This document shows, in pieces, positions 26,363 through 37,248 of a stretch of 64,000 nucleotides of DNA. The stretch is from Marinobacter subterrani. GTDB lineage: Bacteria > Pseudomonadota > Gammaproteobacteria > Pseudomonadales > Oleiphilaceae. Location: the NCBI RefSeq assembly GCF_001045555.1, contig NZ_LFBU01000001.1:248001-312000 (forward strand). Direction: 5' to 3'. The first letter of the stretch is position 1; each line of letters starts with the position of its first letter. The translations under genes were made by a program, and so were the position numbers. The notes under the pieces are model-generated. The model saw only the letters and a program-made list of their open reading frames with translations. It was not told where the DNA came from and did no database searches.

Positions 26363-26665
26363 ATGGCAGGATTGCAGAAAATCCTCATTATTCTGTTGGT
26401 TTTGGTCCTGGTTCTGCTGGCGCTGGTGTTCTCACTGAATAATCAAATGGCAGTTTCCCTCAACTTCCTGTTGTTTGAAACCCAGCCTCATGGCATTGCC
26501 GTCTGGATCATCATGGCCTTTGTTATCGGTGCGCTGGTTGGCGTATTGATTACCACGCTGGCCACAATCCGTACCTCGGTATCCCGGCGAGCCCTCCAGA
26601 AACGACTTGATCGTGCCGAGCAGGCATTGGAGAAATCCCGGGCCCAGAACGACCGGACGCTTTAA
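26363..26665 (+). CDS. lapA: Lipopolysaccharide assembly protein LapA
   Basis: This 100-residue inner-membrane protein has two hydrophobic segments (ILIILLVLVLVLLALVF and AVWIIMAFVIGALVGVLI) and a basic coiled tail (RRALQKRLDRAEQALEKS), the DUF1049/LapA layout. LapA works with LapB to control LPS synthesis through LpxC degradation. It overlaps lapB by one base and is driven by the promoter at 26299-26327. Confidence 0.92.
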   Translation: MAGLQKILIILLVLVLVLLALVFSLNNQMAVSLNFLLFETQPHGIAVWIIMAFVIGALVGVLITTLATIRTSVSRRALQKRLDRAEQALEKSRAQNDRTL

Positions 26666-27834
26666 TGGATATTGTACTTCAGTGGCTGCTGCTGACAGTT
26701 GCGGTTGCTGTTGGGTGGCTGGTCGGCAGGCTGGGGAACAATGACAGCCGAGGCGGGAAAACCATTGCGGATGAAGATTCGGTCAGGGATCGTCTCCAGT
26801 TTCTTTTCACCAACTATTCTGATCAGGCCGTCGAGAATTTTGTTCAGTCGCTTGCTGTCAACAAGGACACGGTCAGCCTCCACCTCTCCATTGGCAGTCA
26901 TTTTCGCAATAAAGGCGAAACAGACAGAGCCATACTGATTCATCAGAACCTTCTGGCCAGGCCCGAACTCCCACCACGCTTTTCGCCGCAGGTAACGCTT
27001 GAGCTTGCGCGGGATTACCTCAATGCCGGTTTGCTGGATCGAGCGGAGGCATTACTACACCAGCTGATGGGCGACCGCGACTACGGCCGGAGTTCGGCCC
27101 AGCAACTGATCGACCTGTACCAGCAGGAGAAGGAGTGGGGCAAAGCTTCAGAGGTAGCAAGAACACTAACCCGTGGCGATGCGGATCCGGGAATGTATAA
27201 AGTTCTGGCCTACCTGACCTGTGAACTCGCGGAAGAGGCACTCAAGCATGATGACCGCTGGGCGGCTCAGAAGCTCGCCAAAGAGGCGCTGGACTACGAT
27301 CGGTCTTGCGTGCGCGCTTCCCTGATTCTGATGAAGCTGCTGGTCCGCCAGGGCAGTTTCCGGGAAGCGGGTAACCAGAGCCTGAAGGTTTTTGATCAGA
27401 ATCCCGAGTTTGGCCCGGAAGCCATTGATCGCCTGATGAAGCTGGAACATGAGCATGGCGATATTGGTCGACTGGCAAAAAAGCTTCGCAAACTTTATGA
27501 AAGCTATCCCAGCACCAGCCTTCTGTTGGCCCTGGTGGAGTCGGTTGAGCGCGCCTCCGGCCGCTCCGCCGCTATCGACCTGCTGCGGCAGGAACTGGAA
27601 ACCCGCCCGAGCGTGCGCGGCCTTTTGCGGCTGGTAGAAATGGCGGGCTACGAGAAGGGCATGACCTCAGACGAGGGGCGCCTGGTAAGCCGCATTGGCC
27701 ACCTGATCCTCACCAATCGCCCGGTCTATCGTTGTGTCAGTTGTGGTTTCTCCGGGCGCCAGTTGCACTGGCTGTGCCCAAGCTGCAAGCAATGGGAAAC
27801 CGTCCGCCCGATTCAGGGCGTGGAAGCCGAATAA
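26665..27834 (+). CDS. lapB: Lipopolysaccharide assembly protein LapB (YciM)
   Basis: LapB is an essential membrane-anchored TPR protein that links LPS synthesis and transport and helps FtsH degrade LpxC. The 389-residue protein has an N-terminal anchor ([16 protein letters not shown]) and a series of TPR repeats, for example [22 protein letters not shown]-terminal rubredoxin-like metal site is built from CVSCGFSG and CPSCKQW. It is coupled to lapA. A start at ATG 26665 fits the expected anchor. Confidence 0.95.
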   Translation: MDIVLQWLLLTVAVAVGWLVGRLGNNDSRGGKTIADEDSVRDRLQFLFTNYSDQAVENFVQSLAVNKDTVSLHLSIGSHFRNKGETDRAILIHQNLLARPELPPRFSPQVTLELARDYLNAGLLDRAEALLHQLMGDRDYGRSSAQQLIDLYQQEKEWGKASEVARTLTRGDADPGMYKVLAYLTCELAEEALKHDDRWAAQKLAKEALDYDRSCVRASLILMKLLVRQGSFREAGNQSLKVFDQNPEFGPEAIDRLMKLEHEHGDIGRLAKKLRKLYESYPSTSLLLALVESVERASGRSAAIDLLRQELETRPSVRGLLRLVEMAGYEKGMTSDEGRLVSRIGHLILTNRPVYRCVSCGFSGRQLHWLCPSCKQWETVRPIQGVEAE

Positions 27835-27866
27835 ACCTTTCCAGAAATTCCGTAGGACAATTGAAC

Positions 27867-28577
27867 GTGCAAACCGCTAACGATCCCAAGATCATCGTCG
27901 CCCTAGACTTTCCTTCCCAGAATCCGGCCTTGGAGCTGGTAGAAAAACTGGACCCGGCGAAATGCCGCCTGAAAGTGGGCAAGGAACTGTTCACCCGCTC
28001 CGGCCCGCAATTGGTTGAGGGGTTGCAGAAGCGTGGATTCGATGTGTTTCTGGATCTGAAATTCCACGATATCCCGAACACCACATCGGCAGCGGTTGCA
28101 GCCGCTGCCGACCTTGGTGTCTGGATGGTGAACGTCCATGCCTCTGGCGGCGAGAAAATGATGAATGCCTGCCGGGAGAGACTGGAAGCCTTCGGAGCGG
28201 ATCGGCCACTTCTGATCGCCGTCACCGTGCTGACCAGCATGACCGCCGACGACCTGGCCGACATCGGCATCACCGGTTCCCCGGAGGCCCAGGTATCACG
28301 CCTGGCAACCCTCACCAAAAACTGCGGCCTCGACGGCGTCGTCTGTTCCGCGCAGGAGGCACCGAAGCTCAAAGCCGAGCAGGGCGCCGACTTCAAGCTG
28401 ATCACACCGGGCATTCGGCCGCTGTCTGCCGACAGGGGCGACCAGCAGCGCATCATGACCCCCGCAGATGCCCTCAAGGCCGGTTCCGATTACCTGGTGA
28501 TTGGCCGCCCGATTACTCAGGCGTCTGACCCGCTGGCTGCTTTGGAGGCTATTCACTCAGAGGTGATAGGGCTCTAG
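27867..28577 (+). CDS. pyrF: Orotidine 5-prime-phosphate decarboxylase
   Basis: PyrF makes UMP from OMP, the last step of pyrimidine synthesis. The 236-residue protein shows the catalytic Asp-Lys-Asp set in [12 protein letters not shown] and [11 protein letters not shown] at the start, with [12 protein letters not shown] near the end for phosphate binding. GTG 27867 is chosen because AGGA at 27854-27857 is placed 9 bases upstream and the conserved region begins right after. The frame is open farther upstream but overlaps lapB. No clear terminator follows, and the next 650 bases are repeats. Confidence 0.95.
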   Translation: MQTANDPKIIVALDFPSQNPALELVEKLDPAKCRLKVGKELFTRSGPQLVEGLQKRGFDVFLDLKFHDIPNTTSAAVAAAADLGVWMVNVHASGGEKMMNACRERLEAFGADRPLLIAVTVLTSMTADDLADIGITGSPEAQVSRLATLTKNCGLDGVVCSAQEAPKLKAEQGADFKLITPGIRPLSADRGDQQRIMTPADALKAGSDYLVIGRPITQASDPLAALEAIHSEVIGL

Positions 28578-28624
28578 TTCTGTCCGGAATTTGAGTCCTG
28601 ACCTAGCCTTCGAGCTTGGAGGCT

Positions 28625-28732
28625 GGTGCTGTGGGGGCGCCCTCCCAAAAACCGCTACGAGCACGTCCATGTGCGCTTGACTGTGGCCATCCATGGCCAC
28701 AGACATTTTTGGGAGGGCGCCCCCACAGCACC
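28625..28732. repeat. Structured palindromic element A (108 bp)
   Basis: Perfect 27-bp inverted repeats (28625-28651 and 28706-28732) enclose a 54-base core. The core holds two smaller hairpins, GCAC-GTCCAT-GTGC and the 10-bp stem CTGTGGCCAT/ATGGCCACAG (28681-28702). The core shares CGCTACnAGCAC, CCATGTGCGCTTG and GGCCnTCCATGGCC, in the same order, with element B at 28927-29113 read on the other strand. No gene is present. It looks like a short non-autonomous mobile or RNA-structure repeat. Confidence 0.85.
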
Positions 28733-28774
28733 GTCTCGGCCAAGGCAACTATAGTCGACCTTTTTAAACCAGAA

Positions 28775-28868
28775 GTAGGTCGGATTAGCGCAGCGTAATC
28801 CGACGATGAAGATTGCTAAATTGGCGTTCAACGAATTTGTCGGATTACGCCGGGCTAATCCGACCTAC
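28775..28868. repeat. Inverted pair of REP-like palindromes
   Basis: Two 30-base copies of a palindrome of the form GTAGGTCGGATTAGCG...CGTAATCCGAC lie head to head at 28775-28804 and 28839-28868. The same motif recurs after rlmKL and after htpG. Such pairs (BIME-like) usually sit after genes and are spread by REP-associated transposases. No such transposase gene lies in this window. Confidence 0.88.
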
Positions 28869-28926
28869 CGGTTATCCGTTTCCACAAGGTACGTTGTTGT
28901 TTGAGGACGCCCGCATGGTCAGAACG

Positions 28927-29113
28927 GTGTGGCTGGCATGGCTTTCCAAAACTGTAGAGGGCCATGGACGGCCCGAAACAAGCGCACATGGGTGAGACCG
29001 AGCGTTTATGAAGCGAAGCTTCATGCGACAGCCGAACGACTGCAATCTGTGATTGCAGGCTGGACCCCGACGGGGTGCTTGTAGCGTGTTTTGGAAAGCC
29101 ATGACAGCCGCAC
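28927..29113. repeat. Structured palindromic element B (187 bp), related to element A
   Basis: The 26-base ends (28927-28952 and 29088-29113) are inverted repeats with two mismatches and contain TGGCTTTCCAAAAC. Between them is a chain of hairpins, for example GGGCCATGGACGGCCC, the pair around GAAGCTTCATG and CCCCGACGGGG. Read on the minus strand the core matches element A segment by segment, with about 70 extra bases between AGCAC and CCATGTGCGC. Its end arms are unrelated to those of element A. No gene is seen. Confidence 0.75.
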
Positions 29114-29185
29114 CAGTCCCGCCAATGAGCAGGCTAGGGCAGGACTAGATCCAAACAGCAAAAAGGCAGAATCAAAAGCCGGGCA

Positions 29186-29222
29186 ATAAAAAACCCGCTA
29201 ACTCAGAGAATTAGCGGGCTTT
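29186..29222 (-). terminator. Terminator of the first tRNA-Asn gene
   Basis: CCCGCTAA (29194-29201) pairs with TTAGCGGG (29211-29218). On the minus strand the stem is followed by TTTTTTATT, so it ends the tRNA transcript. Confidence 0.88.
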
Positions 29223-29230
29223 CAGAATAG

Positions 29231-29306
29231 TGGCTCCCCGAGCTGGGCTCGAACCAGCGACAAACGGATTAACAGTCCGTTGCTCTACCAACTGAGCTAT
29301 CGGGGA
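29231..29306 (-). tRNA. tRNA-Asn (anticodon GTT), copy 1
   Basis: The minus strand gives a complete 76-base cloverleaf with encoded CCA: acceptor TCCCCGA/TCGGGGA, D arm GCTCAGTTGGTAGAGC, anticodon stem CGGAC/GTCCG-type with GTT in the loop (ACTGTTAAT), and T loop GGTTCGAGCC. The sequence is identical to the tRNA at 43960-44035. Confidence 0.97.
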
Positions 29307-29376
29307 ACGTCGTCGTGTGACGAGGCGCGTATATTAAGTTGGCTATACCGCCCCGTCAACCCCTGGCCAGAAGTTT

Positions 29377-30561
29377 TTAGCCGAGCGCTTTCTGCAAACG
29401 CTCGATGGCCTTTTCCAGGTTTTCCATGCTGGTGGCAAAGCTCAGGCGCATGTGGCCCGGGCAGCCGAAGGCGGAGCCTGGTACCAGCGCCACACCGGCG
29501 TCTGTCAGCAGTTTTTCAGCGAATTCCACATCATTGCTGATACTGGAATCGGCATCGATGGCGCCCTGGAAGCTCGGGAATACGTAGAAGGTTCCGTCGC
29601 CGTTCAGGCACTCAACGCCCGGCAGCTTGTTCAGCGCCTTTACCAGCCAGTCGTGACGCTCCTTGAAGGCCTTGACCATTTCGCCGACGCAGGCCTGATC
29701 GCCATCCAGCGCTGCAACTGCAGCCGCCTGGGAGATGGAGGCCGGGTTGGAGGTGCTCTGGGACTGGATTTTCTTCATGGCACCAATGATTTTCGCGGGG
29801 CCTGCCGCGTAGCCGATACGCCAGCCAGTCATCGAGTAGGCCTTGGACACACCATTCAGTACGAAGGTGCGATCATACAGCTTGGGCGTTGCGTTCAGGA
29901 TGTTGCAGAACGGCTTTCCGGTCCACAGGATCGGTTCATACATGTCGTCGGTGGCGATCATGATGTGCGGGTGCTTTTTCAGTACCTCGCCGATGGCCTG
30001 CAGCTCTTCCAGGGTGTAGGCCATGCCGCTGGGGTTCGAGGGGCTGTTGATCACGAACAGTCGGGTGCGCTCGGTGATGGCGTTTTCCAGCTGTTCCGGG
30101 GTGATCTTGAAGCGGGTCTCTGCACCGGTTTCGATAATGACCGGTTTGCCTTCGGCAACCAGCACCATGTCCGGGTAGGAAACCCAGTAAGGTGCGGGGA
30201 TGATGGCTTCGTCGCCGGCATTCAATGTGGCCAGTGCCAGGTTGAAAAAGCTCTGTTTGCCACCACTGCTTACCAGGATCTGGTTGGCTTCATAATCCAG
30301 GCCGTTGTCCCGTTTGAACTTCGCGATAATCGCTTTCTTCAGGGCAGGCGTACCATCAACGGCGGTGTACTTGGTCTGGCCATTATTAATGGCTTCAATG
30401 GCTGCCTGTTTGATGTGATCGGGGGTATCGAAGTCCGGCTCGCCAGCACCCAGGCCAATGATATCCTGGCCGGCTGCGCGGAGTTCCGCAGCCTTGTTGG
30501 TGACTGCGAGGGTGGGAGAGGGCTTGATCGCCTGTACTCGGCTGGAAAGTTGAAGGTCCAA
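29377..30561 (-). CDS. Aspartate aminotransferase (class I, PLP)
   Basis: This enzyme transfers amino groups between aspartate and 2-oxoglutarate and may also act on prephenate. The 394-residue protein has GAGEPDFDTP near the start, NSPSNPSG in the middle, the PLP lysine motif NGVSKAYSMTGWRIGY and FATSMENLEKAIERL at the end, as in the aspartate aminotransferase Ib group. TTG 30561 is chosen because AAGGAG lies 7 bases upstream and the conserved DLQLSSRVQAIKPSPT begins there. The longer frame to 30969 is unconserved. Its 3-prime end faces the tRNA-Asn. Confidence 0.93.
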   Translation of the reverse strand: MDLQLSSRVQAIKPSPTLAVTNKAAELRAAGQDIIGLGAGEPDFDTPDHIKQAAIEAINNGQTKYTAVDGTPALKKAIIAKFKRDNGLDYEANQILVSSGGKQSFFNLALATLNAGDEAIIPAPYWVSYPDMVLVAEGKPVIIETGAETRFKITPEQLENAITERTRLFVINSPSNPSGMAYTLEELQAIGEVLKKHPHIMIATDDMYEPILWTGKPFCNILNATPKLYDRTFVLNGVSKAYSMTGWRIGYAAGPAKIIGAMKKIQSQSTSNPASISQAAAVAALDGDQACVGEMVKAFKERHDWLVKALNKLPGVECLNGDGTFYVFPSFQGAIDADSSISNDVEFAEKLLTDAGVALVPGSAFGCPGHMRLSFATSMENLEKAIERLQKALG

Positions 30562-30744
30562 ACTTGCGCTCCTTAAAGCTGCGTCTGATAGGGCTGCGAC
30601 CGCCGGGTGCCAGTGCTGCTGGCTGATTTTTGCCCAGCCGTCGATCGCACTGATGGTATCATGAAGCCAGCGTATCGCTAAATTTCTCTGATGGTAGGGG
30701 CTAACGTGTCCCGCCATCGGTTTTACCGGAGGTTTCCGCCAGTT

Positions 30745-32805
<2,061 letters not shown>

Positions 32806-32848
32806 TGCGGGTTTTGGTCTATGTAGCCGGCTCTATTCAGCCCAGGCG

Positions 32849-33961
32849 TTATCGCTTGGGCCCTACAATCACTGCTGCTTGCAGCGGCTGATTTCTTCCG
32901 TACCGGGAGATCTGGTTGAATACCCGTTTGTCCACGGGCAGGTATTGCTTGTCGGCGACGGTTTCGCCGACTTCCACGTCTATTTCCGGATCGTGCAGGT
33001 ACACGAACTGATCATCGATGGCACATACGGTTACCCAGTGGGGCACACGGCTGCGGTTCAGTTGCCAGGTGCTGATCAGGATGACCGGTACCCGGCCATT
33101 GTGCAGTGCATCTTCCATGGCTTCCAGGGTGAGCGGGTCGTGGTGGAGTTCAATGCCGGTCTGGCCTATGTCGTGCAGAAAGCCCTCATGGACCAGCTCC
33201 AGAACCCGTTTCTTGTCCTCGCTCCGGACCGTGTCTTTGAACAGGGCCCCCTCCATGCTTATCCACGCGCTGGCTTCAAAGCCCCGATTCCAGGCCGAGA
33301 GCGCCAGGCCGTGAGGGCCGCTGCCGCCGTGGCCGGCGAGCATGAAGATGGTGGTTGCCTCTCGCCAGATTTTCAGTTCTTCCAGGGTGGTGAGCGGTTG
33401 TTGCTCATCCAGAGCGGCCATCGCCATGATCAGGGCGGCAGGCCCGCAGGAAAAGTCGGTGGTCTGGGGATAATAGGGCACCGCCGGGAATTGTCGGGAG
33501 GGCTCATAGAACAGAATCCGCCGCTCAAAACGCAGGGCATCCCCGTGGTCTTCGTAATAGTCCCGGTAGGTTCCGAACTGGCGATACCCAAGGCGTTTGT
33601 ACAGGTTGATGGCGCCGGGGTTATCCTCACGGACTTCCAGCCGCATGACGATACGGCCTGCTTCCGCAGCTTCTGATTCAGCTTCCCGAACCAGCTTTTC
33701 GCCCACACCCTGGCCGCGTGCGGCCGGCGAGACTGCAATGGAGTAGATCCGGGCCAGCCGGGTAGCAGCGCTCATCAGGACAAGGCAGTAACCAACCAGC
33801 TCACCGCTATTTTCCGCGATGATCAGCCGATCGCGGGGCATGTCCAGAAAGCGCCGGAAGCTACGCCGGGAAAGCCGGTCCTCGGTAAAACACCGGTTTT
33901 CGAGCGCGATCAGGGCGTCCAGGTCTTTGCTGGTGGCTTGCCGAAGCTGGGGGTCAGGCAT
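32849..33961 (-). CDS. GNAT acetyltransferase fused to a C39-like peptidase domain
   Basis: This 370-residue protein has two domains. Residues up to about 150 form a GNAT acetyltransferase (IYSIAVSPAARGQGVGEKLV is the acetyl-CoA loop; GAINLYKRLGYRQFG follows), close to the RimI type. The rest is a papain-like C39 peptidase (VPYYPQTTDFSCGPAALIMAMAAL with the nucleophile Cys, and VPHWVTVCAIDDQFVYLHDP with the His and Asp). ATG 33961 starts the conserved PDPQLRQATSKDL. It diverges from the RimK-like gene across about 200 bases. Substrate unknown. Confidence 0.88.
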   Translation of the reverse strand: MPDPQLRQATSKDLDALIALENRCFTEDRLSRRSFRRFLDMPRDRLIIAENSGELVGYCLVLMSAATRLARIYSIAVSPAARGQGVGEKLVREAESEAAEAGRIVMRLEVREDNPGAINLYKRLGYRQFGTYRDYYEDHGDALRFERRILFYEPSRQFPAVPYYPQTTDFSCGPAALIMAMAALDEQQPLTTLEELKIWREATTIFMLAGHGGSGPHGLALSAWNRGFEASAWISMEGALFKDTVRSEDKKRVLELVHEGFLHDIGQTGIELHHDPLTLEAMEDALHNGRVPVILISTWQLNRSRVPHWVTVCAIDDQFVYLHDPEIDVEVGETVADKQYLPVDKRVFNQISRYGRNQPLQAAVIVGPKR

Positions 33962-34162
33962 GTAAAGGTGGCCTTGAGAGGATCTTTGAGGGCGTGCTGG
34001 TAGGCTTCCCATATCCGGCTATTATGGTAGAGAGTTCCTGGTACGCATAGCCTGCAAGCATTCGTAAAAGCACGCATTATTGACCGATTGTGCCGTGAAT
34101 GTTAGCAGCGTAATGTGACGACCTCTAACACCGACAACAACCTTCAGGGAGAGATTCCTTTC

Positions 34163-35662
34163 ATGTCCCGACTGCTTATCGTAGTGGACCGCGCGAAAGA
34201 CTGGGCACCGTACTATCCGAGTGAAGACGTCCTGACTTTTGACCAGTATCTTCAATTTTCGGCACCGCCATCCAGCCGGGTGAGGGTGATCAATCTTTGC
34301 CAGAGCGCCAAATATCTGAGCAGGGGCTATTATTGCTCATTGCTGGCTGAAGCTCGCGGCCACCACGTTGTTCCCTCGGTGATGACCCTCAACGATCTGA
34401 GCCGAAAGGGCCTGTTCTCCCTGGAGCTGGAAGAGCTGGATGCCAGTGTGATCAACTGGCTTGAAGCCGCTGGCTCGGCGATTGATCCGGCCACGGATGA
34501 GCGGGATGCAACCCACGAAGTAAAGATACGTACTTACTTTGGCCAGTCTGAGCACCAGGACCTGAAGCCGGTTGCCAGAGCTCTGTTTGAACGCTTCCCC
34601 TGTCCGATTCTTGAAATCGTTTTCAAACGCCGCAAGCAGTGGCAGATTGAATCCATGAAGCCGGCAGCGCCGGCCGATCTGGGCGAGCATGAGCAGGACG
34701 CGTTCGCTGCCTCTCTGGATCGTTTCAGCAGCATGATCTGGCGCAAACCCCGGACACGCAGGCGCTACCGGTTTGATCTGGCTGTCCTTGTCAATCCGGA
34801 TGAGGAGATGCCGCCAAGCGACAAGGTTGCCCTGAAGCGGTTTGAGAAAGCTGGCCGAAAACTGGGTATCAATGTGGAACAGATCACCCGCCGGGACTAC
34901 ATGCGCCTGCCGGAATACGACGGCCTGTTCATCCGGGAAACCACAGCCATTGACCATCACACCTACCGGTTCGCCCGCAAGGCCGATGCCGAGGGCATGG
35001 TGGTGATTGATGATCCGGTGTCGATCCTGAAGTGCACCAACAAGGTGTTCCTGGCGGATCTGCTAAAGAACAACAAGGTTCCGACGCCCAAGACGCTGAT
35101 TCTCTCAAAGGATCAGAAGGATGCTGTCGAGCAGGTCATCCGGGATCTGGGCTTCCCGGTAGTCATCAAGATCCCGGACGGTGCATTTTCCCGCGGCGTT
35201 ACCAAGGCCGAAGATGAAAAATCCCTGCGTGCCGGCCTGCGGGAGCTGTTCAAGCAGTCTGCGCTGGTGCTGGCCCAGGAATACCTATATACCGATTACG
35301 ACTGGCGGATTGGTGTGCTGGGTGGTCGAGCCATCTACGCCTGCAAGTATATGATGGTGAAAGGTCACTGGCAGATTTACCAGCATGGCGAATCGGCAAG
35401 CGAGAGCGGCGGTTTCGAGACCATGCCCACCTACGAGGTGCCAAGGAACGTCATCCAGGCTGCTTTGAATGCCACCAGGTTGATCGGTAACGGGCTGTAC
35501 GGTGTGGACATCAAGCAGTCGGGAAACCGGGTTGCGGTAATCGAGGTGAATGACAACCCCAGCATTGATGCCGGGGTTGAGGACAAATTCCTTGGCGGGG
35601 AGCTCTACACCCTGATCATGCAGGAGTTCCTGTCCCGAATGGAAGAGAATCGGCGCCGATAG
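34163..35662 (+). CDS. RimK-like ATP-grasp ligase
   Basis: This 499-residue protein has an N-terminal domain of about 190 residues (SRLLIVVDRAKDWAPYYPSE) that is not part of classic RimK. A RimK-type pre-ATP-grasp segment (VNPDEEMPPSDKVALKRF) follows, and then a C-terminal ATP-grasp fold. The ATP-grasp part has FPVVIKIPDGAFSRGV for ATP, QEYLYTDYDWRIGVLGG and magnesium-binding VAVIEVNDNPSIDAGVE. Such enzymes add amino acids to peptides or proteins. ATG 34163 starts the conserved part. Its partner appears to be the divergent GNAT/C39 gene. Substrate unknown. Confidence 0.88.
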   Translation: MSRLLIVVDRAKDWAPYYPSEDVLTFDQYLQFSAPPSSRVRVINLCQSAKYLSRGYYCSLLAEARGHHVVPSVMTLNDLSRKGLFSLELEELDASVINWLEAAGSAIDPATDERDATHEVKIRTYFGQSEHQDLKPVARALFERFPCPILEIVFKRRKQWQIESMKPAAPADLGEHEQDAFAASLDRFSSMIWRKPRTRRRYRFDLAVLVNPDEEMPPSDKVALKRFEKAGRKLGINVEQITRRDYMRLPEYDGLFIRETTAIDHHTYRFARKADAEGMVVIDDPVSILKCTNKVFLADLLKNNKVPTPKTLILSKDQKDAVEQVIRDLGFPVVIKIPDGAFSRGVTKAEDEKSLRAGLRELFKQSALVLAQEYLYTDYDWRIGVLGGRAIYACKYMMVKGHWQIYQHGESASESGGFETMPTYEVPRNVIQAALNATRLIGNGLYGVDIKQSGNRVAVIEVNDNPSIDAGVEDKFLGGELYTLIMQEFLSRMEENRRR

Positions 35663-35677
35663 GCGCCCGACCTCTGC

Positions 35678-36838
35678 TCAGGGCCCGCTGATCCACACCC
35701 GGATACTGCCAAACCAGGGGTACTCCGCCAGTTGCTCGCGGATATTTGCTGCGGTCAATGCAGTGCTTGTCACCGGCTCCTCCAGGAACAGTTCCAAGTG
35801 TACCTTGTTCTTCAGGTAATGGAGCCGCAGGCGGCTGTGGGCTGGCAACTCTCCGAGACGTTGTGCCATGACCGCCCGGATGTCTTCCCTGGACGGCAAT
35901 TGTTCTGAGGTCAGGGGCTGGTCTTCGTCGTTTTCGGCGTCAATATGGAAATTGATGTACCGGATGTTGTCCAGGGCGTCCCGCATGCCCGAAACCACCT
36001 GCATGCCGATCTGGTGGCCTTCCGACACGCTGATTTCCGGCCGGACCACAAGATGGATATCCAGCAGAATGTCGTGGCCCATCCGGCGGCTGCGAAGCTC
36101 GTGAACGTTTCGTACACCGTTGGTGTCCCGGGCAATGCTCTTGAGCATTTTCGTGTCTTCCGGAGAAAGTCCGGTGTCCACAAGCTCCTTCACGCTGTCC
36201 CAGGTGAATTTCCAGCCTATATGGATGATGATGCCGGCAATGATCACGGCCGCGAACACATCCAGCCAAAGCATACCCATCATCGCCCCGGCGGTAGAGA
36301 CCACGACAACCACGGAAGAGAACGCGTCAGTCCGGCTGTGCCAGGCATTGGCAATGATCAGGTCTGATTTGATGGCCACGCCAACCTCGCGGGTATAGCG
36401 GTAAATCCATTCCTTGCCGACAACGGAGGCCCCTGCAGCCACCAGGACCGGCCAGCCAGGCATGGTCTCCACGCCGCCCTCGATAAGGCGGAGGGTGTTT
36501 TCCCAGGCGAGGGCCGCACCCACGGCGATCAGGATACTGCCCAGCACCAGGGTGCCAAAGGTTTCGATCCGCTGGTGGCCGTAGGGATGATCGTCGTCCG
36601 GCTCCTGACGGGAAACCTTCATTACACCAAGAACCACCAGATCCGAGGCAACGTCGGAAAACGAGTGTATCCCGTCTACGATCAGGGCCTGGGAATGAAA
36701 AAGAGCACCTCCAATGACTTTAATGATGCCAAGAACGGCATCAAGAACCATCCCGATAATGGTGACCCGAGACGCGGCCTTCATTTCAACGGCCAGGCTC
36801 TCCCGATGTTGTTGTGCCGGGGAGATGGGTTCTTGCAT
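35678..36838 (-). CDS. Cation diffusion facilitator metal efflux transporter
   Basis: This 386-residue inner-membrane protein of the CDF family exports divalent metals in exchange for protons. Membrane helices run from about residue 25 to 215, with metal-site residues in VDGIHSFSDVASD (helix 2) and ANAWHSRTDAFSS (helix 5). A cytoplasmic domain follows (RRMGHDILLDIHLVVRPEIS), with an unusual long C-terminal extension to GSIRVWISGP. The family also includes iron and manganese exporters, and substrate is not clear. ATG 36838 was chosen at the start of the first charged segment. It is convergent with the RimK-like gene. Confidence 0.9.
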   Translation of the reverse strand: MQEPISPAQQHRESLAVEMKAASRVTIIGMVLDAVLGIIKVIGGALFHSQALIVDGIHSFSDVASDLVVLGVMKVSRQEPDDDHPYGHQRIETFGTLVLGSILIAVGAALAWENTLRLIEGGVETMPGWPVLVAAGASVVGKEWIYRYTREVGVAIKSDLIIANAWHSRTDAFSSVVVVVSTAGAMMGMLWLDVFAAVIIAGIIIHIGWKFTWDSVKELVDTGLSPEDTKMLKSIARDTNGVRNVHELRSRRMGHDILLDIHLVVRPEISVSEGHQIGMQVVSGMRDALDNIRYINFHIDAENDEDQPLTSEQLPSREDIRAVMAQRLGELPAHSRLRLHYLKNKVHLELFLEEPVTSTALTAANIREQLAEYPWFGSIRVWISGP

Positions 36839-37248
36839 GGGGGTAGACTCCGGATTGGGTGACGGTGGCCAGTATAACGTTATTCCGACGTTTTTTGGCA
36901 GACCCGCCCAACCCCCGGAATTGCAATGATTTATGCACATCTTTGCAAAGTGATGACCGGGTAACATTTTGTACAGGTTTTGTCGATGGCTATACGAAAA
37001 TCACGTAAATTGCTGAAATAAAAGGATAAAATAACTGGTTAAAAAGTGATCAATCTGTAGGCTGGCGCAGTTATCAAGGGGTGGCACACGTTGCCCCGGG
37101 ATTTTCAACAGGGTTATCCACAGATTCCGTGGAAAAGGTCACGAGACTGCCATCATACAGTCATTTAGCGCTGATTTTGTTTTGCCCCGGGATGCTGTGG
37201 AAAACTTCCGGTATACTCCGGCCTCTTGAACGAAGGGAGTTTTCTCAG
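36839..37248 (+). promoter_or_regulatory. 410-bp divergent intergenic region before pyrD
   Basis: No gene is seen. A TATACT box at 37212-37217 lies 32 bases before the pyrD ATG and is a good -10 candidate, although I find no convincing -35 at 17 bases. A perfect DnaA-box string TTATCCACA occurs once at 37114-37122. The left part is AT-rich (around 36960-37050) and could hold the promoter of the divergent CDF gene. Confidence 0.4.

Noticed and set aside
29452..30576. 374-codon open frame on the plus strand
   Set aside because: It is antisense to the aspartate aminotransferase gene, which has the full set of PLP motifs.
30571..30744. Search for a LexA box before uvrB
   Set aside because: No CTGT-N8-ACAG pattern was found, so SOS control cannot be claimed from the sequence.
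37114..37122. Perfect DnaA-box string upstream of pyrD
   Set aside because: A single box without dnaA, dnaN or a cluster of boxes is not evidence of a replication origin.
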